Assembly: GCA_020073375.1 (NCBI GenBank)
Contig: JAIQFG010000002.1
Span: 1 to 64,000 of the forward strand
DNA from: Terriglobia bacterium
GTDB taxonomy: Bacteria; Acidobacteriota; Terriglobia; Acidiferrales; UBA7541
Direction of reading: 5' to 3'
Length of the DNA stretch: 64,000 nt
The notes below the pieces were generated by a model. That model was not told where the DNA came from. It was given only the letters and a program-made list of their open reading frames with translations, and did no database searches. Made by a program: the position numbers and the translations under genes. Below, in pieces: positions 8,858 through 17,792 of the stretch. Position 1 is the stretch's first letter. Every line of letters begins with the position of its first letter.

Positions 8858-10200
8858 GGTTCAGGTTTCCGGCGTACTTTGAGACGCCGAATCTCTTCGA
8901 TCCGTTGCCTCAGCCGAGCCTCAAACCCCTGATCGGTGGGATGATAGAAGGTTTTCCCCAGAAGAGATTCCGGCAGGCAGGTCATGTCGGTCACCTTCTC
9001 GGCCTCGCTGTGCGCGTACTGATATCCCTTGCCGTAGCCGATATTTTTCATCAATCCAGTCGGCGCATTTCGCAAATGCAGCGGCACCGGCTCGGTGCGT
9101 GTTTCTTCCAGGGTCTTGGCTACGGCGCCGTATCCGGCGTAGAGCGCATTGGATTTCGGCGCGAGCGACAAATAGACGGCAGCTTGCGCCAAGGCAAGAT
9201 TTCCCTCCGGCGGACCCACAAAATCGGCGGCCTGCATCGCCGCAATCGTCACCGAGAGCGCGCCCGGTTCGGCCAGGCCAATATCTTCGCTCGCCATCCG
9301 CACCATGCGCCGCGCGATGTACAGCGGATCCTCGCCCGATTCGAGCATGCGTACCAGCCAGTAGAGCGCCGCATCCGGATCCGAATTCCGCACGGATTTA
9401 TGCAGCGCGGAAATCAGGTTGTAGTGCTCTTCGCCGGATTTGTCGTACAGCAGGAATTTCCGCTGCAGCAGTTCGGCCAGCATGTCCCGCGTGATGGTGC
9501 GTTTTCCGGCAGCGTCGGGTTCCACTGCGCGCACGCAGGCTTCCAGCGTGTTGTACGCGGCGCGCGCGTCGCCGCCGGAAAAGACGGCGATCTGCAGGAT
9601 GGCTTCGCCGCTGATCGCGAGATTTTCGTTTCCCAGGCCGCGCTCCCGGTCAGCAAGAGCCCGGTTTAGCAGCGCCTCGATCTGTTCGGTGGAAAGCGCC
9701 TGCAGCACGTACACGCGTGTCCGCGAAAGCAGCGGCGCGATTACCTCGAACGACGGGTTTTCCGTGGTCGCCCCGATCAGCGTGATGTTTCCGGCTTCCA
9801 CATGCGGCAGGAAGGCGTCCTGCTGCGCCTTGTTGAACCGGTGCACCTCATCAATGAACACGATGGTGCGCTTCCCGGCTCGCCGCGAATGTTCGGCTGC
9901 GGCCATCACTTCCTTGATCTCCTTGATGCCCGTGAGCACCGCGCTAAACGCGACAAATTCCGACCGCGTCATCCGCGCGATCAGCCGCGCCAGCGTGGTC
10001 TTGCCGCATCCCGGTGGCCCCCACAAAATCATCGAGCCGATGTCGTCGCGCTCGATCTGCGTGCGGAGGGGTTTCCCCGGCCCGAGCAGCGATTCCTGCC
10101 CGGTAAATTCATCGAGCGTGCGCGGGCGCATGCGCTCGGCCAGCGGCTGACCCGCGGCAGCGCCGCTCTCTTCCGGCTCGAGTTTCGCGAACAGGCTCAT
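8854..10200 (-). CDS. rarA: Replication-associated recombination protein A (AAA ATPase)
   Basis: PLAERMRPRTLDEFTGQESLLGPGKPLR...ILWGPPGCGKTTLARLIA...VFIDEVHRFNKAQQDAFLPHVE...LIGATTENPSF. Confidence 0.94.
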   Translation of the reverse strand: MSLFAKLEPEESGAAAGQPLAERMRPRTLDEFTGQESLLGPGKPLRTQIERDDIGSMILWGPPGCGKTTLARLIARMTRSEFVAFSAVLTGIKEIKEVMAAAEHSRRAGKRTIVFIDEVHRFNKAQQDAFLPHVEAGNITLIGATTENPSFEVIAPLLSRTRVYVLQALSTEQIEALLNRALADRERGLGNENLAISGEAILQIAVFSGGDARAAYNTLEACVRAVEPDAAGKRTITRDMLAELLQRKFLLYDKSGEEHYNLISALHKSVRNSDPDAALYWLVRMLESGEDPLYIARRMVRMASEDIGLAEPGALSVTIAAMQAADFVGPPEGNLALAQAAVYLSLAPKSNALYAGYGAVAKTLEETRTEPVPLHLRNAPTGLMKNIGYGKGYQYAHSEAEKVTDMTCLPESLLGKTFYHPTDQGFEARLRQRIEEIRRLKVRRKPEP

Positions 10201-10213
10201 ACGCAATCCAGAT

Positions 10214-11110
10214 TTATTCCTTCGCCTTCCTCTGCCGCATGGCCTCATACAGCAGCACGGTCGCGGCCATCGCCGCATTGAGCGATTCCACGCCGACCGG
10301 CGAAGCGGGCGCGGCCTGCGGAATGCTCACGCACGCATCGGCCGCCTCCACAATGCCGTCCGGCAATCCCGCTCCCTCATTCCCGATCAGAATAGCCGCC
10401 GGCGATTTCCAGTCAGCCTCCCAGGGCTGCATTGTTGCGGGGCCGCGGCGCGGCCCTGCCTCCGCTTGTCCCTTTGTGGCTGCATAAACCTTCACTCCCA
10501 AAGCCCGCAACTTTGAAATCATGCCCTTCGTCGGCAGCCCATGCAGTAAGGGCAACCGCAGTGCGGACCCGGCGGAGGCGCGCAACGCCTTTGGTCCCAG
10601 CGGGTCCGCCGTTCCCATCGCTTCCACCGAACATGTTGCCGCGCCGGTTGCTCCAAACGCTTCCGCCGCGCGCAGGATCGTGCCCACGTTGCCTGGATCC
10701 TGTACGCCCGCCAGCACGGCCACCAGCGGCGTGCCGCGCACAAGGTCCTCCAGCGTCGCCGGCCTGGTCCGCACCAGCGCAGCGATTCCCTGAGGCGTCC
10801 GCGTATCCGCAACCCTAGCAAACAGCCGGTCCGAAGTCCGCAAGATCTGCGCGCCGGATTTCAGCAGCGGCGCAAGCCGCGCGATGTGCCGCTCTCCGGA
10901 ATCGCTTACCAACAGCGCCTCCACCTGCAGGCCGGATCCCAGCGCCGCTTCGACCATCCGCAATCCTTCGACGCCCACCACTGTGCCGCCCTCGGGCTCT
11001 CCCGCCAGCGCCGATCGAAATCGCTTCAGCCATCGATTGTCACGGCTGGTAATCGCCCCCGGGCCTGTGGACACGGATTGTTTACGAGCTGATTTGCGGG
11101 ACGGGGCCAT
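10214..11110 (-). CDS. TrmH/SpoU-family RNA 2'-O-methyltransferase
   Basis: VEGLRMVEAAL...LVAVLAGVQDPGNVGTILRAAEAFGA...ILIGNEGAGLPDGIVEAADACVSIPQAAPASPVGVESLNAAMAATVLLYEA. Confidence 0.93.
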   Translation of the reverse strand: MAPSRKSARKQSVSTGPGAITSRDNRWLKRFRSALAGEPEGGTVVGVEGLRMVEAALGSGLQVEALLVSDSGERHIARLAPLLKSGAQILRTSDRLFARVADTRTPQGIAALVRTRPATLEDLVRGTPLVAVLAGVQDPGNVGTILRAAEAFGATGAATCSVEAMGTADPLGPKALRASAGSALRLPLLHGLPTKGMISKLRALGVKVYAATKGQAEAGPRRGPATMQPWEADWKSPAAILIGNEGAGLPDGIVEAADACVSIPQAAPASPVGVESLNAAMAATVLLYEAMRQRKAKE

Positions 11111-11306
11111 GGGTTTCAGCCTAACAAACCGCACTCGGACGGTAAAGCTCGTCGGCGCGGACAGCAGGATTTCCCGTCCGCCGTTCCCGTCTTGAATGGG
11201 CCAGACGTCTATGTTAGTTTCTCCCGGCAGGGGATATCGCGGTCCGCCAGTCTTTATCAAACATTCGGTCGAAGAAGAATTGAGGTTCATCACTTTGTTT
11301 GCTGAG

Positions 11307-11945
11307 ATGTTGAAAATTTCTCCCGATTCCCCCGACCCAGCAACGATCCGTTACGCAGCCGAAATGATCCGGCGCGGCGAACTGGTGGCCATTCCCACCG
11401 ACACATTTTATGGAATCGCGGCGGACCCCTACAATCTGGCTGCCGTGGACCAGATTTATCGCGTCAAAGGGCGCCCCGAAACCCGCGCTCTCCCGATTCT
11501 GGTCAATACGATTTCGCAAGCGGTATCGCTCGCGCGCGACGTTCCATACACATTTCACAAGCTTGCCGCCAAATTCTGGCCCGGCCCATTAACCCTGCTG
11601 GTCGAGGCCTCCACCGGCGTTCCCCTGAAAATCACGGCCAATACCGGAAACGTGGCCCTGCGCTGGCCAAAATCCATTTTTGTGAACGCCCTCATCGACA
11701 TGGTCAAGGGGCCCATCACCGGCACCAGCGGAAATATTTCCGGCCAGCCCGCCTGTGCCAGCGCTGGCGACCTGATGGAGCAAATGGGCGACCGCCTCCC
11801 CCTGATCATCGACGCCGGAGAAACCCCGGGAAACCTGGCTTCCACCATCGTGAAACTCGAGGGCGACGATTGGACCATCATGCGCGAAGGCGTAATCCCC
11901 GAAGACGCCATCCGCGCCGCCATCGAAGAAGAATCCGAAGAGTAG
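11307..11945 (+). CDS. L-threonylcarbamoyladenylate synthase (Sua5/YwlC/YrdC family)
   Basis: GELVAIPTDTFYGIAADPYN...YRVKGRPETRALPILV...KFWPGPLTLLVE...NVALRWP...ITGTSGNISGQPA. Longer ORF begins at 11196. Confidence 0.93.
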   Translation: MLKISPDSPDPATIRYAAEMIRRGELVAIPTDTFYGIAADPYNLAAVDQIYRVKGRPETRALPILVNTISQAVSLARDVPYTFHKLAAKFWPGPLTLLVEASTGVPLKITANTGNVALRWPKSIFVNALIDMVKGPITGTSGNISGQPACASAGDLMEQMGDRLPLIIDAGETPGNLASTIVKLEGDDWTIMREGVIPEDAIRAAIEEESEE

Positions 11946-11950
11946 CCCCA

Positions 11951-11974
11951 GTAGGACAGGCTTCAAGCCTGTCT
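11951..11974 (+). repeat. Single REP-like hairpin, GACAGGC family
   Basis: GTAG-GACAGGCTT-C-AAGCCTGTC just downstream of the Sua5/YwlC gene; no inverted partner seen. Confidence 0.75.
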
Positions 11975-12129
11975 GCTTCTTGTAGCCATGCAAATTCCGC
12001 AACGCCCCTCGCAATCCCACCCCCGCCCTCGCCACCCTTGAACCCGCCATACCTCCGTGAGAGGATTCCCACGACGGCGCCTGCCGCAATCCCAAAGCAG
12101 CGTCAGCGCAACCGCAGCTGGAGGGCATC

Positions 12130-13581
12130 GTGAATCGAAGGGACTTCGTAAAATTCGGAGGCGTTGCCGCCATCGAACTGGGCGCCGCCCGTTTGCTGAT
12201 GTCCCAGGCGCAGCCCGCGATGCCGGCAATGCAGGCAAACGCCGCCGCCCAGGACGCGTCCAAGGCGGACATCACTCTTCGCATCGCTCCCGTCGCCGTG
12301 GAACTGACTCCGACGCGCATCCTGAGCACCATCGGCTATAACGGGACGTCACCCGGTCCCATTCTTCGCATGAAGGAGGGCAAGCAAGTCACCGTGGACG
12401 TTTTCAACGAAACGGACGTGCCGGAACTGGTGCACTGGCACGGCCTGTTTATTCCACCGGAGGTGGACGGGGTGGAGGAGGAAGCCACGCCCTTCGTTCC
12501 ACCCCACGGACATTTCCGCTATCAATTCACGCCTCGCCCGTCGGGAACGCGCTGGTACCACTCGCACGTGATGGCCGGCGCCGACCTGCACCGTGGCACA
12601 TACACCGGGCAGTTCGGATTCCTGATTATCGAATCGGCGAATAACCCCGGCGCCTACGACAAGGAAATTTTTCTCGCCCTGCGCGAATGGGAGCCCTTCT
12701 TCAACCCCGAGGAAGAGGATGATGACGACGCCAGCGCCTCCGGGCCGCAGCCCGAGCGGCCCGCGAAACTTGATACCAATCCCTCCGGACTCGAAGTGGG
12801 CTACCAGATGTTTTCCATCAATGGAAAATCGCTGGGTGCGGGCGAACCCATTCGCGTCAAGCAGGGCGACCGCGTCATGATGCACCTGCTGAACGCCAGC
12901 GCCAGCATGAACCGCAGCGTCGCTCTGCCCGGCCACCACTTCCGAATCGTTTCACTGGATGGCAACCCGGTTCCCACTCCCAAAACGGTGGACGTCATCG
13001 ACATCGGTCCCGGCGAACGCGTCGGAGCTATCATCGAAATGAATCAGCCCGGCGTGTGGATTCTGGGCGTGACCGCCGATGACGTGCGCAACGGCGGCAT
13101 GGGCGTCATTGTCGAGTATGAAAACCAGCACAAGCAGCCGCAGTGGGTCGCGCCCTCAAAATCCGCGTGGGATTACATGATTTTTGGCGGCGCCGCGGCC
13201 CAGCCTGCTCCCGATCAGACCATCGACATGATCTTTCAAAAAATTCCCAGCGGCGCGGGCCTGTTCAACAGTTGGACCGTGAACGGCAAGGAATATCCGC
13301 ATGACCGGGAATTCGTACTCAAGCAAGGCGCGCGCCATCGCCTGGTTTTCCGCAACCGCAGCGAGGATGCGCACCCGCTGCACCTGCACCGCCACTCGTT
13401 TGAACTGGTGGAAATTAACGGGAAGGGGTCCAGCGGAATTATGAAGGACACCGTGGTGGTGCCCGGTTACGGCCGCGCCAGCGTGGATCTGATCGCCGAT
13501 CAGCCGGGCCTGACGCTATTCCATTGCCACATCCAGCAGCACATGGATTACGGATTCAAGGCGCTGTTCCGCTACGCGTGA
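12130..13581 (+). CDS. Multicopper oxidase, Tat-type leader
   Basis: NRRDFVKFGG leader; HWHGLFIPP, WYHSHVMAG, HPLHLHRHSFELV, LFHCHIQQHMDYG copper-site motifs. Confidence 0.93.
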   Translation: MNRRDFVKFGGVAAIELGAARLLMSQAQPAMPAMQANAAAQDASKADITLRIAPVAVELTPTRILSTIGYNGTSPGPILRMKEGKQVTVDVFNETDVPELVHWHGLFIPPEVDGVEEEATPFVPPHGHFRYQFTPRPSGTRWYHSHVMAGADLHRGTYTGQFGFLIIESANNPGAYDKEIFLALREWEPFFNPEEEDDDDASASGPQPERPAKLDTNPSGLEVGYQMFSINGKSLGAGEPIRVKQGDRVMMHLLNASASMNRSVALPGHHFRIVSLDGNPVPTPKTVDVIDIGPGERVGAIIEMNQPGVWILGVTADDVRNGGMGVIVEYENQHKQPQWVAPSKSAWDYMIFGGAAAQPAPDQTIDMIFQKIPSGAGLFNSWTVNGKEYPHDREFVLKQGARHRLVFRNRSEDAHPLHLHRHSFELVEINGKGSSGIMKDTVVVPGYGRASVDLIADQPGLTLFHCHIQQHMDYGFKALFRYA

Positions 13582-13585
13582 ACGG

Positions 13586-13685
13586 GTAGCACAGCCACTC
13601 CTGGCTGTGTGGTTTTTGCCATCAATGTTAGATCGTGGACTCCCTGCGGCCTGTAACCCCACACAGACAGGAGTGGCTATGCTAC
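13586..13685. repeat. REP/BIME-like inverted pair, ACAGCCA stem family
   Basis: GTAGC-ACAGCCA-CTCC-TGGCTGT ... inverted GTAGC-ATAGCCA-CTCC-TGTCTGT. Confidence 0.85.
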
Positions 13686-14509
13686 TTGCCCTGCTTCTGC
13701 TCCGCAGGCTTCCCGATCTTCACGGTCACGCCAAATCGCTTGTAATTTTCATACCGCACGGTCATGCGGATGTGCACGTCGCCGCTCTTGAACGGCAGCA
13801 CGTCGTTTGCCCTCGTATACGTCGGGAACCAGTATTTTCCCTCGATGTTTTCGCGGAACGTTTCATAGTGCGGAAACAGATTTTCCCCGTTCTTGCTGTT
13901 CTTGACGTTTCCCACCGGCTGCCCGAACGTTTTCACGATCTGAAAATCCTTGTCGTCCACCCAGATGCGCCCTTGAAAATACCGCTGCTTTTTTTCCATC
14001 GTCTTCGGCGTAACGTCGAACACGTAGGTGTTGAGTTCGTCCAGCGGAACGTGGTCCACGTACTTGATGTCGTACTTGGAAACTTCCTCGCTGGTGAGCA
14101 CGAACGGGTAGACCTGCTCCAGATCGTTAAAGTCCTCCTGCGTCATGGTCAGCCGCTCAAGGGTGGAAACCGGGGCGAAGGTCACCTTTTCAACACGCCT
14201 TCCTCTGTCGTCGAATAAAATATCGCTCACCTGCTTAAATTCGCCGTCCACGTGGTTGGTGTCGTCCACCGTCTGGAAAATAAACGTCTGCGTATAGGTG
14301 AAGTTGTCGCGCTCAATTTTGAATTCTTCTTCCTGCGCCGCGAACCGACTGATAATTTCCTCGATGGGCATGGTCGGCGGCCCGAGTGTGGTGCCCGAGG
14401 TGTTGGTGCGCGGAGCATCCTGCGCCCGAGCCGGAAGAATCGCCAGAGACAAGCCCAGAGCCAGGATTGCCGGCAGAATTGCAGCCCCAGATGGTTTCGT
14501 TCGATTCAT
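13682..14509 (-). CDS. Outer-membrane lipoprotein-sorting (LolA-like) family protein, secreted
   Basis: Signal peptide AILPAILALGLSLAILPARAQ; ...RIWVDDKDFQIVKTFGQPVGN...YETFRENIEGKYWFPTYTRANDVLPFKSGDVHIRMTVRYENYKRFG. Confidence 0.6.
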   Translation of the reverse strand: MNRTKPSGAAILPAILALGLSLAILPARAQDAPRTNTSGTTLGPPTMPIEEIISRFAAQEEEFKIERDNFTYTQTFIFQTVDDTNHVDGEFKQVSDILFDDRGRRVEKVTFAPVSTLERLTMTQEDFNDLEQVYPFVLTSEEVSKYDIKYVDHVPLDELNTYVFDVTPKTMEKKQRYFQGRIWVDDKDFQIVKTFGQPVGNVKNSKNGENLFPHYETFRENIEGKYWFPTYTRANDVLPFKSGDVHIRMTVRYENYKRFGVTVKIGKPAEQKQGK

Positions 14510-14676
14510 GATTCCATTCCCCTGCGCATGAAATTCCCCCAGGCCGCCTACCCCATAGAAAATATGTAACACAGAGTGCGCCGGGAAAGTACGCACATCG
14601 CCAAAATAAATCACTCCCCGCCCGGCGCACAGTTCCACAATCTTTGGAACCCCCGAGGGAGACAAGGGTTGCTTGA

Positions 14677-14802
14677 GTAGGACAGGCTTCAGCCTGTCGC
14701 CTTTCTTACAGTCCATGCAAATGTAAACCCGATAGGCTTCAGCTTGCCGCCATTCATCCATCTCTTGCAAGCCCAAACCCGACAGGCTGAAGCCTGTCCT
14801 GC
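14677..14802. repeat. REP-like cluster (three GACAGGC-type units, central one degenerate)
   Basis: GTAGGACAGGCTTCAGCCTGTC; cccgataggcttcagcttgccgcc; GACAGGCTGAAGCCTGTCCTGC. Confidence 0.8.
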
Positions 14803-14860
14803 TCATTTGACACTCATTCTCGATCTCTGTTACGTTCCCTCGAATCGCGCGATCTCACCC

Positions 14861-16192
14861 ATGCCTAAACCCAGATTCCTGCGCCTCACGTTGATTGAAT
14901 GGATCATCTGCGCCGTCGCTTGCGTGGGCTTTGCGTTCGATACCTACGAGCTGCTTGTCCTCACGCTCACCGTCCAGCCGGCGTTATCCGAATTTCTGGC
15001 GGTGAACCCCGGCAGCCCCGGTTTCAACCAGTGGATCGGCGTGATGTTTTACGTCCCCGCGATCGCCGGAGGAATCTTCGGCCTACTGGGCGGCTACTTC
15101 ATCGACCGCTTCGGCCGCCGCCGCATTTTATTCTGGAGCATCCTGCTGTTCTGCTTTTCCGCTCTGGCCACGGCGGGTTGTTCGACGGCCCCGCAGCTCC
15201 TCTTTTACCGCTGCCTGACGTTTGTCGGCGTTTCGGTCGAATTTGTCGCGGCCACCGCGTGGCTGGCGGAACTGTTCCCCGAGCGCAAGATGCGCGAGAC
15301 CATTCTGGGCGTCACGCAGATTTTTTCCTCGGTCGGCGGCATTCTGATGGCCGGCGCGAATTATCTCAGCCTCGCGATCGGCCCTCACCTGCCCGCCATT
15401 CACGGCGGCCACGAAGCCTGGCGCTACACCATTTTATGGGGAATTTTTCCGGCCATTCCGCTGCTTGTCGTTCGCCCGTTCCTGCCGGAATCGCCGATCT
15501 GGCAGAAGAAAAGGGAGGAAGGCACCCTGCAGCGGCCCAGCATTCTGGAACTGTTCCGCCCGGAATTTCGCAAGACCGCCCTTCTTTCCTGCCTGATGAT
15601 GGCGTGCGCTTATGCCGTGTCCTTCGGAATGCTCCAGCATTTTGCGCGAGTCATTCCCGGGACACCCGCCGTGCGGGCACTGGCGCGAACCGACCAGCAG
15701 AAAATCGTGGCCATCTTCCAGAGCTATCAGGAATTTGGAGGCCTCTTCGGCCGCTCGCTGATGGCCCTGCTGGCCATTTTCATTGTCAGCCGCAGGCGCC
15801 TGCTTCATTTGTTTCAGATCCCCGGCCTGATTCTGATTCCGATCGTGGTTCTGCTTCCCGCGATCCGGGATACCGGGCTGCCCGGATGGGGAGTCTTATT
15901 GCTGGGAGTGGTGTCGGTGGCGCAATTCAGTTTCTGGGGAAATTATCTGCCCACGCTTTATCCCACCCACCTGCGCGGCACGGGAGAAAGTTTCGCGGCC
16001 AACGTGGGAGGAAGAATGCTGGGGACTTCCGCGGCGCTGATCACAACGAACATCGTCGCGTATATGCCCGCGAGCAGCGTCACCCGGCAACTGGGCTACG
16101 CCGCGGCGGTAGTCGGATTTTCCGCCTACGCCATCGGCTTCATCGCCAGCTTCTGGCTGCCCGAGCCGCGCCCTGAAGTGATGCTGGAATAG
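14861..16192 (+). CDS. MFS transporter
   Basis: Multiple TM segments; GGYFIDRFGRRRILFWSILLF; ...LYPTHLRGTGESFAANVGGRMLG. Longer ORF begins at 14744 and reads through a REP. Confidence 0.92.
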   Translation: MPKPRFLRLTLIEWIICAVACVGFAFDTYELLVLTLTVQPALSEFLAVNPGSPGFNQWIGVMFYVPAIAGGIFGLLGGYFIDRFGRRRILFWSILLFCFSALATAGCSTAPQLLFYRCLTFVGVSVEFVAATAWLAELFPERKMRETILGVTQIFSSVGGILMAGANYLSLAIGPHLPAIHGGHEAWRYTILWGIFPAIPLLVVRPFLPESPIWQKKREEGTLQRPSILELFRPEFRKTALLSCLMMACAYAVSFGMLQHFARVIPGTPAVRALARTDQQKIVAIFQSYQEFGGLFGRSLMALLAIFIVSRRRLLHLFQIPGLILIPIVVLLPAIRDTGLPGWGVLLLGVVSVAQFSFWGNYLPTLYPTHLRGTGESFAANVGGRMLGTSAALITTNIVAYMPASSVTRQLGYAAAVVGFSAYAIGFIASFWLPEPRPEVMLE

Positions 16193-16200
16193 CTAGTCAT

Positions 16201-16265
16201 GTACCGCCCGCCTTCAGGCGGGCACGTGCGCGACTCCGACGTGCCCGCCTGAAGGCGGGCGCTAC
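16201..16265. repeat. REP/BIME-like inverted pair, GCCCGCC family
   Basis: GTACCGCCCGCCTTCAGGCGGGC ... GCCCGCCTGAAGGCGGGCGCTAC; 65 bp, same length as 3296-3360. Confidence 0.9.
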
Positions 16266-16296
16266 CCAAGCCGGAACCGGGGCCTGGCGCAATTCC

Positions 16297-17310
16297 TCAC
16301 GCCAGCTTCAGCCGCAGTAACTTCCGCGCATTCCCCTCGTAAATCTTGTACCGCTCCTCGGCCGAAAGCGGCAGCTCTTCAATGCAACGAATCGTTTCGC
16401 GAATGTATCCGGGCCCTTTCTCCGGATCGAACGGCGAGTCGGACGCAAACAGCACCTTATCGACGCCAAAAAACTCCAACCCGCATTGCATCGCGGGTCG
16501 CGAACCGAACGTCGCCGTGTCAGCGTAAAACATCTTGAAATAATCCTGCACGCGTTTTTTCAGCAGACGCCCCTGCGCGGCCAGATCCTCGTCCTCGGTG
16601 CGCGCCCCGAGCTGGTCCATCCCCGGCCCGGTGCGTCCGGAAAAGTAGGGAATCATCGCGCCCAGGTGATGCGTAATGATCTTGATGTGCGGAAATCTGT
16701 CGAAATATCCCGCAAACAAAATGCGCGCCATGGCCACGGAAGTCTCGTACGGCCATCCAAACGTCCACCAGATTTCGTATTTCGATTTATTTTCGGTCTT
16801 GTAATCGGCAAACGCCGCCGACCGCGTGGGATGAAGCCAGATCGGCAGATTGCGGTCCGCCAGCTTCTGGAAAATCGGCAGGAATTCCGGATCGTCCAAG
16901 GGGCGCCCGTTGATGTTGGAATAAAGTTGCACTCCGCAAGCTCCCAGTTGCAGGTATGCGCGGTCGATTTCCTGCAAGGTGGCCTCGACGTTGTTCAAGG
17001 GCAGGCCGGCCACAAATCCGGGGAAGCGGTCGGGATGTTTTTGCACCAGTTCGGCCATGCCGTCATTGGCGATGCGCGCCAGGTCCGGCGATTGTTCGGG
17101 GCCGCCCATTGCCTCAATCGGCGGCGCGGCCAGGCTCACCACCTGCGTGTAATCGCCGAACCGGTCCATCATCCGAAAGCGCATGTCGAGGTTCACCATG
17201 CACTCAATTTCCATGGAGCGTCGCTTGATGGTCGTGCCGCTCTCGGAAAGCTTGACCATGCGATCGCGCAAATTGTGCGGCAGAATATGGCAAAAAATAT
17301 CGACTTTCAT
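16297..17310 (-). CDS. Amidohydrolase-2 family protein (ACMSD-like)
   Basis: MKVDIFCHILP...LPIWLHPTRSA...IKIITHHLGAMIPYFSGR...VLFASDSPFDPEKGPGYIRETI. Confidence 0.88.
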   Translation of the reverse strand: MKVDIFCHILPHNLRDRMVKLSESGTTIKRRSMEIECMVNLDMRFRMMDRFGDYTQVVSLAAPPIEAMGGPEQSPDLARIANDGMAELVQKHPDRFPGFVAGLPLNNVEATLQEIDRAYLQLGACGVQLYSNINGRPLDDPEFLPIFQKLADRNLPIWLHPTRSAAFADYKTENKSKYEIWWTFGWPYETSVAMARILFAGYFDRFPHIKIITHHLGAMIPYFSGRTGPGMDQLGARTEDEDLAAQGRLLKKRVQDYFKMFYADTATFGSRPAMQCGLEFFGVDKVLFASDSPFDPEKGPGYIRETIRCIEELPLSAEERYKIYEGNARKLLRLKLA

Positions 17311-17792
17311 GGAGCTCTCTTTCTCGAAATCGAATCGCAGTGGATTTGGGCCCGCGCGTCCAACGAGCCTGTGATTCATTGCTCTCTGGAACTAAATTGT
17401 GCTGATTGGCCCGCTGAAGATAGCAAGCGAGTATCGGCGGTGTCAACGAAGCCTTGGCCGGACCCAACAGACATTCAGCAAATGGTCGCGCACAGGGTAG
17501 GGGCACGGCACTGCCGCGCCCGCTGCCCCCGGGCAACCTCGTCCATACCCCGTAACCAGTTGAAGAAAGGTTGCAACCTAGTCTTTGAATAGCGACTCCA
17601 ATAAGGCGACCATTAGATCGGTTGTCGTCGCATAAGAGTGTAAGTCCACTCAATTTCAATTCCCGCGGCCAAGCTCAGATAGGGTGGCATCAGCGTTTGC
17701 CGGCGTGCCTGCCTTAACGCAGAACTATAGGATTAAGTTTCTTGTACCGAAAAGCCGGGAAGCGCTTCTAATACCTAGGGGAGTGTCTGTCG

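Noticed and set aside
16486-17592. 368-aa plus-strand ORF
   Set aside because: Antisense to the amidohydrolase; the sense frame has clear family motifs.
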